35,255 nucleotides of DNA from Planktomarina sp. GTDB taxonomy: Bacteria; Pseudomonadota; Alphaproteobacteria; Rhodobacterales; Rhodobacteraceae. Position 1 is the first letter of the stretch. Every line of letters begins with the position of its first letter. This document shows positions 7,090 to 16,150 of the stretch, piece by piece. Position numbers and translations under genes: made by a program. The notes beneath the pieces were generated by a model. That model worked only from the letters and a program-made list of their open reading frames with translations. It did no database searches and had not been told where the DNA came from. The stretch lies in contig JADHLF010000024.1 in the NCBI GenBank assembly GCA_016780825.1, positions 1 through 35,255 on the forward strand, in the 5' to 3' direction.

Positions 7090-8183
7090 CTCAGGCCAAC
7101 CGCATCGTGGTTAAGATTGGCTCGGCGCTTTTGGTGGAGCGCAGCAGCGGCACCCTGCGGCAAGATTGGCTGGCCTTTTTGGCGGAAGATGTGGCTGGTT
7201 TTCGCGCCAAAGGTGTGGATGTTGTGATTGTCTCCTCCGGTTCAATTGCTCTGGGCCGCTCGGTCCTCGGGCTTGGCGCGGCGGAGTTGACCTTGGAGCA
7301 AAGCCAGGCGGCGGCGGCCGTAGGGCAAATTCAATTGGCGCGGGCCTATGAGCAGCATTTGGCCCCTCATGGGGTGATCGCAGCGCAGGTTTTGGTCACT
7401 TTGGAAGACAGCGCAGATCGCCGCCGCTACCTGAATTCACGCGCCACTTTGGCGCAGTTGCTGCGCTACGGCGTGGTGCCGATTGTCAATGAGAATGACA
7501 CGGTGGCGACAGATGAAATTCGTTATGGCGACAATGATCGCTTGGCGGCACAAATCGCGGTGACGGTCGGGGCTGATCATTTGGTGCTCCTGTCTGACGT
7601 CGATGGTTTTTATTCGGCCAATCCGAGTGAGGATGCAACCGCCACACGGTTTGACACGATCACCGAGGTGACCCCTGAGATTGAGCGTATGGCTGGCGAC
7701 GCGGTCTCGGGCTTGTCGAAGGGTGGGATGAAGACAAAACTCATGGCGGCCAAGATGGCTATGGGCGCGGGTTGCGCCATGGCCATCACTTTAGGTTCAC
7801 CACAAAACCCATTGCAAACGCTTGAAAATGGTGGGAATGCAACCTGGTTTTTGCCATCGGTAGATCCGAAAACCGCGCGCAAGAAATGGATTTCATCACT
7901 CAAGCCGCAGGGGGCGGTCCAGGTGGATTCAGGGGCCTTCAATGCGCTCAATGCCGGAAAAAGCCTATTGCCGGCGGGGGTGACAGCCATCTTTGGCGAT
8001 TTCGCCCGTGGCGAGCTGGTGCGGATATTGGCCGAAGATGGGCGCGATCTTGGGTGCGGCTTGGTGGGTTTTGACAGCGCGGAGGCGCAAAAGATTCTGG
8101 GCTGCCGCACGTCGGACATCGAAGGAAAATTGGGCTATGCCAGCCGAGGGGCGATGATTCACCGCGATGATATGGTCCTGTAA
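7077..8183 (+). CDS. proB: Glutamate 5-kinase
   Basis: Catalyses the first step of proline synthesis, ATP-dependent phosphorylation of L-glutamate. The 368 residues comprise an amino-acid kinase domain (about 8-250) and a PUA domain (about 275-360). The kinase domain shows VVKIGSALLV, VSSGSIALG, NENDTVATDEIRYGDND and the LLSDVDGFYSANP strand. The PUA domain is involved in regulation and RNA-like folds in other members. The start lies 13 bp inside obgE with GGGAGG upstream. proA follows after 15 bp, so glutamyl phosphate can pass directly to the next enzyme. Confidence 0.97.
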   Translation: MAALTQANRIVVKIGSALLVERSSGTLRQDWLAFLAEDVAGFRAKGVDVVIVSSGSIALGRSVLGLGAAELTLEQSQAAAAVGQIQLARAYEQHLAPHGVIAAQVLVTLEDSADRRRYLNSRATLAQLLRYGVVPIVNENDTVATDEIRYGDNDRLAAQIAVTVGADHLVLLSDVDGFYSANPSEDATATRFDTITEVTPEIERMAGDAVSGLSKGGMKTKLMAAKMAMGAGCAMAITLGSPQNPLQTLENGGNATWFLPSVDPKTARKKWISSLKPQGAVQVDSGAFNALNAGKSLLPAGVTAIFGDFARGELVRILAEDGRDLGCGLVGFDSAEAQKILGCRTSDIEGKLGYASRGAMIHRDDMVL

Positions 8184-8198
8184 GAGTTTTGGGAGACG

Positions 8199-9455
8199 AT
8201 GATGGACGTGAAGGCAACTCTGAAGCAGATTGGGATCAAAGCAAAGGCCGCTGCGGCTGAACTTGGATTTGCCACGGCTGAGCGGAAATATGCGGCTCTG
8301 ATCGGGGCGGCCGAATATGTTTGGGCCGCAAGGGCCGAAATCATTGAGGCCAACGCGCTCGATATGGATTATGGCCGCAATAAGGGCCTGTCGTCGGCTA
8401 TGCTGGACCGTTTGATGCTTGATGACGGCCGCATTCGCAGCATGGTTGACGGGCTGCGGGCTGTGGCTGAGCAGGAAGATCCGGTTGGGCAGGTGCTTGA
8501 AGAGTGGCAGCGCCCCAATGGGTTGCATATTAAACGCGTGCGCACGCCGCTGGGTGTCATCGGTGTGATCTATGAAAGCCGCCCGAATGTGACTGCGGAT
8601 GCCGGTGCCCTATGTCTGAAGGCCGGCAATGCAGTCATTTTGCGGGGGGGATCGGAAGGGTTTCATTCGTCCACAGCCATTCACAAGGCTTTGGTCAAAG
8701 GGGTGGTTGCTGCGGGTTTGCCTGAGGCGGCCATCCAATTGGTGCCGACACGGGATCGGGCGGCGGTGAGCGAAATGCTGACCATGGTTGATACGATTGA
8801 TGTGATTGTCCCGCGCGGTGGCAAAGGGCTTGTGGGATTGGTGCAGCGCGAGGCCCGCGTGCCGGTTTTTTCGCATTTGGAAGGTATTGTGCATATCTAC
8901 ATTGATGCGTCAGCGGATCGGCAAAAAACCTTGGATGTGGTGCTCAATGCGAAGACTCGCCGCACCGGAATTTGCGGCGCTGTTGAATGTTTGCTCATGC
9001 ATGAAGATATTGCCGCCAGCTGGGGCCCAGAGGTGATCAAGGCGTTGATGGACAAAGGTGTTGTGGTCGACGCCGATACCACCTTGCAAGCGATTGCCGG
9101 CACCCAACCGGCTGAGGCCCACCATTGGGGCAAAGAATTTTTGGATATGGAGATTGCGGCAAAAACCGTCGCCAATGTCGACGAGGCGATTGCTCATATC
9201 CGCCAATATGGCTCCAATCACACGGATTGCATCATGGCCGAAGATACCCGTGCTGTAGATCGTTTCTTCGAACGGTTGGACAGCGCAATTTTGATGCATA
9301 ATGCCTCAACGCAATTTGCCGATGGCGGAGAGTTTGGCATGGGGGCTGAAATTGGTATTGCGACCGGAAAAATGCATGCGCGCGGCCCTGTCGGCGCGGC
9401 CCAGCTGACGAGTTTCAAATATTTGGTGCGTGGGGATGGCGCGGTGCGCTCTTAA
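8199..9455 (+). CDS. proA: Glutamate-5-semialdehyde dehydrogenase (gamma-glutamyl phosphate reductase)
   Basis: The second step of proline synthesis, NADPH-dependent reduction of gamma-glutamyl phosphate to glutamate semialdehyde. The 418 residues are full length for the aldehyde-dehydrogenase-like family. Conserved blocks include RVRTPLGVIGVIYESRPNVT, ILRGGSEG, and the catalytic cysteine in TRRTGICGAVECLL. The C-terminal STQFADGGEFGMGAEIGIATGK block is also intact. GGGAG at 8191-8195 sits 3 bp from the first ATG and 6 bp from a second in-frame ATG at 8202, so the true start may be 8202. It is the last gene of the plus-strand block and converges on chpT. Confidence 0.97.
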   Translation: MMDVKATLKQIGIKAKAAAAELGFATAERKYAALIGAAEYVWAARAEIIEANALDMDYGRNKGLSSAMLDRLMLDDGRIRSMVDGLRAVAEQEDPVGQVLEEWQRPNGLHIKRVRTPLGVIGVIYESRPNVTADAGALCLKAGNAVILRGGSEGFHSSTAIHKALVKGVVAAGLPEAAIQLVPTRDRAAVSEMLTMVDTIDVIVPRGGKGLVGLVQREARVPVFSHLEGIVHIYIDASADRQKTLDVVLNAKTRRTGICGAVECLLMHEDIAASWGPEVIKALMDKGVVVDADTTLQAIAGTQPAEAHHWGKEFLDMEIAAKTVANVDEAIAHIRQYGSNHTDCIMAEDTRAVDRFFERLDSAILMHNASTQFADGGEFGMGAEIGIATGKMHARGPVGAAQLTSFKYLVRGDGAVRS

Positions 9456-9486
9456 CGCCGCATGCGCCCCTGCGTGGTGATCTGCG

Positions 9487-10068
9487 TCAAAAACTGACAG
9501 TCATTTCTGTGGCGCTGTGATGCAACTGCAGCGGCAAATTAAGCGCCTGTAAGAGTGCAAATTGGACATGTTTGGGCGGGATGTTGTGCAGGATAGTATT
9601 ATGCGTGAGCGCCGACCAGAGGGCTTCGTCAAAGGTGACCTTGGGGCCGATGGCATGGATCTGCGTGCGCCCATCTGCGATTTGAACCGTCACTTTTGCG
9701 CCCTGTGGCATGGCGACCTGAATAGATTGCAGTATCAAAAGACAGGTTTTCATATCCGCCTTAAGCATGTGCTTGAGCTCGAAATTCACATGTATACGGC
9801 CTGTGATATTCCAAGCGGTTTGCAGGGCCGAGATCTCGGCGGCGTTTACCATCTCCTCGGCATGGAAATGACCAAAGGCGATGCGAAAGAGTTTGAGCTT
9901 TGCGACGGCGGCGTTGAGGCTGGCTTTGACCAATTCTCCTTCCTGGCCCAAGCTCTTGCCCTGCAGTTCAACGAGCTCAACGCCATTGCCAATTGCGCCG
10001 ATTGGGCTGGCCAAATCATGGCACATGCGGGCTGTGACAAGGGCTGTTATATCGAGTTTTTCTGTCAT
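9487..10068 (-). CDS. chpT: ChpT-like histidine phosphotransferase
   Basis: A 193-residue histidine phosphotransferase resembling Caulobacter ChpT. There ChpT carries phosphate from the CckA kinase to CtrA and CpdR, which control the cell cycle; in roseobacters this relay affects motility and gene transfer agents. The phosphorylatable His17 lies in ARMCHDLASPIGAIGNGVEL. The C-terminal half resembles a degenerate histidine-kinase ATPase domain with no ATP-binding motifs, as the family expects. The ATG at 10068 is preferred because an in-frame ATG at 10095 would overlap the divergent DUF3553 gene. cckA and ctrA are not in the window. Confidence 0.88.
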   Translation of the reverse strand: MTEKLDITALVTARMCHDLASPIGAIGNGVELVELQGKSLGQEGELVKASLNAAVAKLKLFRIAFGHFHAEEMVNAAEISALQTAWNITGRIHVNFELKHMLKADMKTCLLILQSIQVAMPQGAKVTVQIADGRTQIHAIGPKVTFDEALWSALTHNTILHNIPPKHVQFALLQALNLPLQLHHSATEMTVSF

Positions 10069-10093
10069 ATGATGGCTTCGAAAAAGAGGATCC

Positions 10094-10270
10094 ATGGAAA
10101 ATTTAAATTCATTTTTAGAGCCCGGTCAGCGCGTACAACACCCCAATCAGCCCGATTGGGGCATCGGTCAGGTGCAGTCCAACATCAACAACCACATCAC
10201 TGTGAATTTTCCAGAAGCTGGAAAGGTTGTCATTGATGGGTCTCGTATTGTTTTAATCTTAGTGCACTAA
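10094..10270 (+). CDS. DUF3553 small protein
   Basis: A 58-residue protein starting MENLNSFLEPGQRV, with the DUF3553 signature HPNQPDWGIGQVQS followed by ITVNFPEAGKVVIDG. It is a small all-beta, SH3/CarD-like strand pattern related to the domain appended to some UvrD-type helicases. Its own function is unknown. GAGGA lies 3 bp before the ATG. It is divergent from chpT with 25 bp between the starts, an arrangement I recall as common in Rhodobacterales. It ends 78 bp before olsB. Confidence 0.85.
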   Translation: MENLNSFLEPGQRVQHPNQPDWGIGQVQSNINNHITVNFPEAGKVVIDGSRIVLILVH

Positions 10271-10283
10271 TTAATATAACATG

Positions 10284-10312
10284 TTGAGACATAATGCTAA
10301 ATTAATAAACAT
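10284..10312 (+). promoter_or_regulatory. Candidate olsB promoter region
   Basis: The AT-rich gap between the DUF3553 gene and olsB holds TTGAGA (10284-10289, 5/6 match to the -35 hexamer). It is followed 16-17 bp later by a TAAACA/AAACAT stretch that matches the -10 only weakly. The position about 40 bp before olsB is sensible. The assignment is tentative. Confidence 0.25.
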
Positions 10313-10348
10313 TGTCAAGCCTTTCCCGGCGCGCGGCGGGAGATGCTG

Positions 10349-11116
10349 ATGCCTGCGGAATTTGACGTGCGATTGGCAGAAAACCCCGAGGAGCTGTTTG
10401 CGGTTCAGCGTTTGCGTTATGATGTTTTTGTGCGGGAACTCGGTGCCAGCGGGCCTGCGGTCGATCATCACCTCGAGATTGAAGCTGATGCTTTTGACGC
10501 CCATTCTGAGCATTTGATGCTATTGGACCGGACCCGTGGCGCGGATTTGACCGCGCAGCTCGTTGGCGTTTACCGCATGATGACCCAATCTGGCGCAGCG
10601 GCTGCGGGCGGGTTTTACACCGCGTCCGAATTTGATCTCACGCCGCTGTTGCAGACGGGTCGGCCCATGATGGAGCTTGGCCGGTCGTGTCTGCGCAAGC
10701 CCTACCGGGGAGGGGCGGCGATGTTTTATCTTTGGCAGGCTTTGGCGCAGCATGTGACCCATCGGGGCGCGGAAATTCTCTTTGGCACAGCCAGTTTTGC
10801 CGGTACAGATCTCCGCGCGCTCACAGCGCCTCTGTCCTTGCTGCGGCGGGAGCATCTGGCGCAGGCCAGATTGCGCCCCACAGCGATTGGAGCGGGCGCC
10901 GTGCCTCTGGGCGTTTCTGGGGAGTTTGAGATTGACCGTCTGGCGGCCCTGCGCGCAATGCCTGCTTTGATTAAGGCTTATCTGCGCCTGGGGGGCTGTG
11001 TCGGTGAGGGCGCCTATGTGGATGTCGCGTTCAATACGGTGGATGTATGCATGGTGCTGGATGTTCCGGCGATGAATCCCCGGCAAAAAGCGATCTACTT
11101 GAAAGGGCCAGGGTGA
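10349..11116 (+). CDS. olsB: L-ornithine N-alpha-acyltransferase
   Basis: Catalyses the first step of ornithine-lipid synthesis: transfer of a 3-hydroxyacyl group from acyl carrier protein to L-ornithine, giving lyso-ornithine lipid. The 255-residue protein has the acyl-homoserine-lactone-synthase-like GNAT fold typical of OlsB. Visible blocks are LRYDVFVRELGA near the N-terminus, MELGRSCLRKPYRGGAAMFYLW in the middle, and FGTASFAGTD. GGGAG at 10338-10342 is 6 bp from the ATG at 10349 but abuts the ATG at 10343, so the later start is chosen. The stop overlaps the olsA start by one base, so the pair is an operon. Confidence 0.92.
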   Translation: MPAEFDVRLAENPEELFAVQRLRYDVFVRELGASGPAVDHHLEIEADAFDAHSEHLMLLDRTRGADLTAQLVGVYRMMTQSGAAAAGGFYTASEFDLTPLLQTGRPMMELGRSCLRKPYRGGAAMFYLWQALAQHVTHRGAEILFGTASFAGTDLRALTAPLSLLRREHLAQARLRPTAIGAGAVPLGVSGEFEIDRLAALRAMPALIKAYLRLGGCVGEGAYVDVAFNTVDVCMVLDVPAMNPRQKAIYLKGPG

Positions 11117-11952
11117 TGAAATCCCCGACTTGGATGTCTGAAACCGAACCCGATCCCCTGCCCATCACTGCGGCGGGCTGGTTGCGGGTGATGTGGCGCG
11201 GCATTTTTATGGGCGGTTATACATTTGGCGGTTTGGCCGTTTTGTTGCTGGTGCGTTTGGTGGAAAAGCCGGTCTACGGCATGGCCCGGCCCTGGACCCC
11301 GAAGATCACGCAATCGGTCTGTCGTTTTGCATTTTGGGTGCTGGGCATGCGCCTAGAGGTGATTGGCACGCCGATGCGGGGCAGCGGGGTTGCGGTGGCC
11401 AATCACACAAGCTGGCTGGATATTTTTGCGCTGAATGCCTTTGATGATATTTATTTTGTGGCCAAGTCAGAGGTCGCAAATTGGCCGATGATTGGCTGGT
11501 TGGCGCGGGCGACAGGGACGCAATTCATCACCCGTGATCGCAAGCAAGCGCAGCTTCATTTGCAGCTGTTGCAACATCGTTTGCGCCATGGGCATCGGCT
11601 GCTGTTTTTCCCAGAGGGCACTTCGACGGACGGCCGGCGGGTATTGCCATTTAAACCCACGCTGTTTCAGTCCTTTTTGACGCCAGATCTGCCGGATGAT
11701 TTGCGCATCCAGGCGATTACTTTGGCCTTCCATGCGCCCGACGGGGAGGATCCGCGGTTCTATGGCTGGTGGGGAGACAGTGACTTGGCGCGCCATTTGC
11801 TGCAGTCTTTGGCCTATAAGCGGCATGGCTCTGTGCAGGTGATCTATCATGAACCGGTGACCGCCACCGAGTTTGCCGATCGCAAATCCTTGGCGCGTCA
11901 CTTACATGCGCAGGTCGCCGCGGCGCTGCCCTGGGACGACGCGGCCTCGTGA
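11116..11952 (+). CDS. olsA: Lyso-ornithine lipid O-acyltransferase (PlsC-family)
   Basis: The second step of ornithine-lipid synthesis: acylation of the hydroxyl of lyso-ornithine lipid at the inner membrane. The 278-residue protein belongs to the lysophosphatidate acyltransferase family, with the catalytic H-x4-D motif at His97-Asp102 (NHTSWLD) and the acceptor motif FFPEGTST. A hydrophobic membrane segment lies at about residues 30-48. It starts on the last base of the olsB stop (TGATG). The adjacency to olsB makes the ornithine-lipid assignment stronger than a general plsC call. Confidence 0.9.
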   Translation: MKSPTWMSETEPDPLPITAAGWLRVMWRGIFMGGYTFGGLAVLLLVRLVEKPVYGMARPWTPKITQSVCRFAFWVLGMRLEVIGTPMRGSGVAVANHTSWLDIFALNAFDDIYFVAKSEVANWPMIGWLARATGTQFITRDRKQAQLHLQLLQHRLRHGHRLLFFPEGTSTDGRRVLPFKPTLFQSFLTPDLPDDLRIQAITLAFHAPDGEDPRFYGWWGDSDLARHLLQSLAYKRHGSVQVIYHEPVTATEFADRKSLARHLHAQVAAALPWDDAAS

Positions 11953-11996
11953 GAGCGCAGCGCCCATCGGCCTAAGCCCTCACAGGGACGGGCGGT

Positions 11997-12620
11997 CTAG
12001 CTGTTTCTGGCAGCGGCGAGCATTTGCAGCTGTGCCAATGGATCGCTCTGGATCCAAATCTCAGCGCCAATGGCAAAGAAATCTACCTTGTCGGAGAGGC
12101 TGCGGATTAAATCCACCGTCAGGCCACCTTCTGCCACCACAGGCACCTCGATCATTTCACTCCACCAAGTCAACAGCTCTGGATCCACCTGCGCCCCATC
12201 GCCCAGAGCAGAGGCCGCCATTGGGCCAAAGCTGACATAATCGGCGCCGGCTTCCCCCGCGGTCAACCCGTCGTGGCGCGAGGTGTTGCAAAAGGCGCCA
12301 AGGATTGCGTCTTCGCCAAGATCTTTACGCAATTGCCTCAGATTGCGTCCACCGTCCATCAGATGCACACCGTCCAAACCCAAACGTTCCACCAACAAGG
12401 CATGGCGTTCAATCACCAGCATGATGTCCCGCGCATGGGCGACATCACGCAGTGCATCTGCGGTGCGGGCGATGTGATCTTCGTCAGTGCTGGCCAAGCC
12501 CAAACGCAGGCAGGCCACCTCGACCGAATCTAAGATGCGCCCCAACTGATCGGGATAGTGATCCAGATCAATCACACTGGGGGTGACAAGGTAGATCTGC
12601 GGCAAATCTTCAGTGCTCAT
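11997..12620 (-). CDS. ThiE/TenI-like thiamine-phosphate synthase family protein
   Basis: A 207-residue TIM-barrel protein of the thiamine-phosphate synthase/TenI family. It opens with the strand IYLVTPSVIDLDHYP, has the expected GLDGVHLMDG and GADYVSFGPM strands, and ends with VPVVAEGG and FFAIGAEIW. Against true ThiE some catalytic positions look changed: the phosphate-binding G[IV]GG stretch appears as AEGG, and no other thi genes are nearby. It could therefore be a paralogue of unknown role. It converges on olsA and is divergent from trmJ. Confidence 0.75.
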   Translation of the reverse strand: MSTEDLPQIYLVTPSVIDLDHYPDQLGRILDSVEVACLRLGLASTDEDHIARTADALRDVAHARDIMLVIERHALLVERLGLDGVHLMDGGRNLRQLRKDLGEDAILGAFCNTSRHDGLTAGEAGADYVSFGPMAASALGDGAQVDPELLTWWSEMIEVPVVAEGGLTVDLIRSLSDKVDFFAIGAEIWIQSDPLAQLQMLAAARNS

Positions 12621-12722
12621 CGCATCGGCTCCAAATTGGATGGGTGTTGCTACGCGCTATAGCGTGACAAATTGGCTTTGACCACCGCTTGTCGCGCGCC
12701 TCTGTGAAGGCTAAGAGAGCCT

Positions 12723-13469
12723 ATGACACGTCATTCTCTGCAACAACCCGCAATCATCCTCATTCGCCCGCAAATGGGTGAAAACATTGGCGCTGCCGCT
12801 CGAGCGATGTGGAATTTTGGCCTCGATCACATGCGCATCGTGCATCCGCGCGACGGCTGGCCGAGCCAAAAGGCCGTGGCGATGGCCAGTGGCGCTGGGC
12901 GCTTGCTCGATGAGGCACGATTGTTTGACACGACCGCCGAGGCCCTGGCCGATACCACTTTCGTGATGGCCACCACGGCACGGCCGCGAGATTTGACCAA
13001 ACCTGTTTACAGCCCGGAATTTGCGATGGCGGAAGCGGCTCGGCGGATTGGCGCGGGACAGAAGGTGGCCGTGATGTTTGGCCCGGAGCGTTCGGGTCTT
13101 GAAAATGATGACATCATCCGCGCCAATGCCATCGTCTCTGTGCCGGTGAACCCAGACTTCCCCTCGCTCAATCTGGCGCAATGTGTGTTGCTTCTGAGCT
13201 ATGAGTGGCAAAGGCAGGTGGGCGAGATGGGGCAACCTGCAGCTCAGGTGACGAAATCGGAATGGGCCAGTGGGCTTGAAGTTGAAAAGCTGGCCGAACA
13301 TTTTGAACAAAGACTTGATACAGCAGGTTTTTTCTATCCAGAAACCAAGGCTGCCAGCATGAAATTACATCTGCGCAACCTCTGGTCGCGCCTGCCGTTG
13401 ACCAAAGCCGATGTGCAAATGCTGCATGGCACCATGCGCCAAATGGTCCGCTGGAAAGAGCGTGGTTGA
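12723..13469 (+). CDS. trmJ: tRNA/rRNA methyltransferase, TrmJ-like SPOUT family
   Basis: A SpoU-family 2'-O-methyltransferase of 248 residues using S-adenosylmethionine. The N-terminal motif RPQMGENIGAAARAMWNFG and the knot-forming motifs VMFGPERSGLENDDI and PDFPSLNLAQCVLLLSYE are characteristic of TrmJ, which methylates position 32 of certain tRNAs. The C-terminal helical extension is also present. TrmJ is the best fit, but a related LasT-type activity cannot be excluded. The promoter must lie in the 102-bp divergent region, which contains the short palindrome CGCTATAGCG. Confidence 0.88.
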   Translation: MTRHSLQQPAIILIRPQMGENIGAAARAMWNFGLDHMRIVHPRDGWPSQKAVAMASGAGRLLDEARLFDTTAEALADTTFVMATTARPRDLTKPVYSPEFAMAEAARRIGAGQKVAVMFGPERSGLENDDIIRANAIVSVPVNPDFPSLNLAQCVLLLSYEWQRQVGEMGQPAAQVTKSEWASGLEVEKLAEHFEQRLDTAGFFYPETKAASMKLHLRNLWSRLPLTKADVQMLHGTMRQMVRWKERG

Positions 13470-13516
13470 ACGCGGATTTTTCAGCCCTAACTTGAGATGA
13501 AACGAAAGGCTTAAAC

Positions 13517-14659
13517 ATGGCGAGTAAGCGAAATATCTTTGAAGAGGTTGGCAGCGACACAAAGATCACAAGCGCCCGTGCGGGCGCCATCGCGCGCAGC
13601 GCAAGTGGGGATCGGCATTGGGTGCGCCTTTGGTTGTGGAGCTTGGTCGGTTTGATCGTCGTTATGATCACCGTGGGCGGATTGACCCGCCTGACGGACA
13701 GCGGCCTGTCGATCACCGAATGGGATCCGGTTATGGGCGCCATCCCGCCTTTGAACGCTGCTGCATGGCAGGCCGCCTTTGCCGCCTATCAAACCACCGC
13801 TGAATTTGCTGTGCAAAATGCTGCAATGAGCCTGGCGGAGTTCAAGGTCATCTTTTGGTGGGAATGGGGCCATCGGCAGCTTGGACGTTTTATCGGTCTG
13901 ACCTGGGCACTTGGGTTGGCGCTTTTGTTTGTCACAGGCAAGCTGCCCAAGGCCCGGCGGCTGCCCCTCTTGGCCATTGGGCCTTTTATCGGCTTACAAG
14001 GCTTTATCGGTTGGCTGATGGTCCATTCGGGTCTTGACGGGGTGCGGCTTGATGTGGCGTCTTATTGGCTTATGGCGCATCTGGGGGCGGCTTTTGCGCT
14101 TTTGGGGTATATTTTCTGGCTTGTGCAAATATTTTCCCGCTCTGAGGCGGAGCTCCTGCAAGCGCGCCGCGCGCGGGAGCGCAAGCTTTTTGGCATGTCC
14201 ACAGGATTGATGCATTTCGTGGCGCTGCAAGTGCTGCTCGGCGCTTTGGTTGCTGGAATCGATGCCGGGCGCAATTATACCGATTGGCCCTTAATGGCCG
14301 GTGGGTTTTTGCCTCCCGATATGTTCAGCCTCTCCCCTTGGTGGCGGAATTTCTTTGAGGACGACGGTCTGGTGCAGTTTATTCACCGCATGAGTGCCTA
14401 TCTTTTGTTTGCCTTCGCCATTGTGGTGGCTTTGCGGGCCAAGGCCTCTGCCCATAAGGTGACCCGCGCCGCTTTTGGCACGGTGGGGCTTGTTTTGACG
14501 GTTCAGATGATCTTAGGTGTCGTGACGGTGATGCATTCATCTCCTTGGAATTTGGCCATTTTGCACCAGTTTACCGCAGTGATTTTGTGGCTCGCGGTGC
14601 TTCGAGGGAGATTTTTGGCCGGCTATCCGATTGCCACTTCTGTTCGGGGGACCTCATGA
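13517..14659 (+). CDS. ctaA: Heme A synthase
   Basis: Converts heme O to heme A for aa3-type cytochrome oxidase, an inner-membrane reaction. The 380-residue protein has about eight transmembrane segments and a 37-residue cytoplasmic N-terminus. Conserved blocks include GGLTRLTDSGLSITEWDPV and the candidate heme-ligand histidines in WEWGHRQLGRFIGL, WLMAHLGAAFALLGY, FIHRMSAYLLFAFA and LHQFTAVILWLAVL. It is the type lacking the Bacillus extracellular cysteine pair. AAAGG precedes the ATG. The stop overlaps the next start as ATGA. Confidence 0.95.
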   Translation: MASKRNIFEEVGSDTKITSARAGAIARSASGDRHWVRLWLWSLVGLIVVMITVGGLTRLTDSGLSITEWDPVMGAIPPLNAAAWQAAFAAYQTTAEFAVQNAAMSLAEFKVIFWWEWGHRQLGRFIGLTWALGLALLFVTGKLPKARRLPLLAIGPFIGLQGFIGWLMVHSGLDGVRLDVASYWLMAHLGAAFALLGYIFWLVQIFSRSEAELLQARRARERKLFGMSTGLMHFVALQVLLGALVAGIDAGRNYTDWPLMAGGFLPPDMFSLSPWWRNFFEDDGLVQFIHRMSAYLLFAFAIVVALRAKASAHKVTRAAFGTVGLVLTVQMILGVVTVMHSSPWNLAILHQFTAVILWLAVLRGRFLAGYPIATSVRGTS

Positions 14660-16137
14660 CGGCTTTAGCGGAACTTCTACACTTCGATCGCCAAACCCAG
14701 GCCTTGGGTCAGGTTTCAGGCCGTTTGGGATGGGATCAAGAAACGATGATGCCCAGCGGGTCATCTGCGCAACGCGGTGAAGAGATGGCCGCGCTTGAAG
14801 GGGTGCTGCATGCGCGCCGTTCAGATCCGCGGGTGGGCGACTGGCTGGCGGCCTGTGAGGGGGAGGCCGTTGATCGGGTGAGCCAGGCGCAGCTGCGTCA
14901 GATCAAAACTGCCTATGAGCGCGCGGTGAAAGTGCCCGGAGATTTGGCACAGGCCATCGCCAGCATAACCTCAATGGCGCAGGGCAAATGGGTCGCGGCG
15001 CGCGCGGCGGACGATTTCGCAGCTTTTTCACCTGTTTTGCAGGAAGTTTTGGCGCTCAAAATTGAGGAAGGGCAGGCGCTGGCGGCCGGCGGGGATGTCT
15101 ATGACGCCATGTTGGCCGATTATGAACCCGGCACGACCGCATCGGAGCTTGATCGCATGTTTGGGGCGCTGCGCCCCGGATTGGTGGCTCTGCGTGGTGA
15201 GATTTTGGAGAAACCACCGGCCAAATCGCTGCAAGGTTTTTTTGATGAGGCGGTGCAATTGCAGATCGCCAGTGAATTGGCACAGTGTTTCGGGTATGAT
15301 TTGACCTGCGGGCGGATTGATAAGGCGGTGCATCCCTTCTCCTCAGGGTCAGGGCAGGATGTCCGAATCACCACGCGCACCGATCCTCGCGACCCGTTCA
15401 ATTGCTTTTATTCCACGATCCATGAGGTCGGGCATGGCTGTTATGAACAGAATGTTGATCCAGCCTATATGCTCACATCCATAGGGCAGGGCGCGTCTAT
15501 GGGCGTTCATGAAAGCCAGTCGCGGATTTATGAAAACCAATTGGGTCGCAGCCGCGGCTTTACAGAGTATCTCTTTGGAAAAATGCGTGCGGGCTTTGGT
15601 GATTTTGGCATTGAAACTGCCGATGAGTTTTACAAAGCGGTGAATTCGGTACGCAGCGGCTTTATCCGCACGGAGGCCGATGAGGTGCAGTATAATTTGC
15701 ATGTCTTGCTGCGCTTTGACCTGGAGCGCGCGACGATTGCGGGCGATTTGCAAGTGCAAGATTTGCAGAGCGCTTGGAATGAACGCTTTGCCGCCGATTT
15801 TGGCTATGCCGTGCCGCGCGCCTCGCTGGGGTGCCTGCAAGATGTCCATTGGTCCGCCGGTCTGTTTGGATATTTTCCGACCTATTCGTTGGGCAATGTC
15901 TACGCAGGCTGCCTTTTTGCACGCATGACTGCGCTGAATCCTGATTTGGATGATCACCTTCGGGTTGGGGATTTGAGCAAGGCAACCGGCTGGTTGAAAG
16001 AGAGCTTGCAGCGCCATGGAGCGCTGAATTTGCCCCGCGAGACCATCGCGCAGGCCTGTGGCATGGAGCCAAGTGAAGCGCCCTTGCTGGCCTATTTGCG
16101 GGATAAATTTTCAGATATATACGACCTTAGCTTGTAA
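14656..16137 (+). CDS. M32-family carboxypeptidase (carboxypeptidase Taq type)
   Basis: A zinc metallocarboxypeptidase of family M32, 493 residues, which removes C-terminal residues from peptides in the cytoplasm. The zinc motif H-E-V-G-H is at residues 256-260 (STIHEVGHGCYEQ), followed by the family block GVHESQSRIYENQLGRS that supplies the third ligand. The DPRDPFNCFYSTIHE segment and the C-terminal FGYFPTYSLGNVYAGCLF block are also typical. The start at 14656 overlaps the ctaA stop and matches homologs (MTALAELLHFDRQ). The frame is open another 37 codons upstream, but that part lies within ctaA. The gene is followed by a structured intergenic region. Confidence 0.94.
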   Translation: MTALAELLHFDRQTQALGQVSGRLGWDQETMMPSGSSAQRGEEMAALEGVLHARRSDPRVGDWLAACEGEAVDRVSQAQLRQIKTAYERAVKVPGDLAQAIASITSMAQGKWVAARAADDFAAFSPVLQEVLALKIEEGQALAAGGDVYDAMLADYEPGTTASELDRMFGALRPGLVALRGEILEKPPAKSLQGFFDEAVQLQIASELAQCFGYDLTCGRIDKAVHPFSSGSGQDVRITTRTDPRDPFNCFYSTIHEVGHGCYEQNVDPAYMLTSIGQGASMGVHESQSRIYENQLGRSRGFTEYLFGKMRAGFGDFGIETADEFYKAVNSVRSGFIRTEADEVQYNLHVLLRFDLERATIAGDLQVQDLQSAWNERFAADFGYAVPRASLGCLQDVHWSAGLFGYFPTYSLGNVYAGCLFARMTALNPDLDDHLRVGDLSKATGWLKESLQRHGALNLPRETIAQACGMEPSEAPLLAYLRDKFSDIYDLSL

Positions 16138-16150
16138 TGCTGCAAATTAA

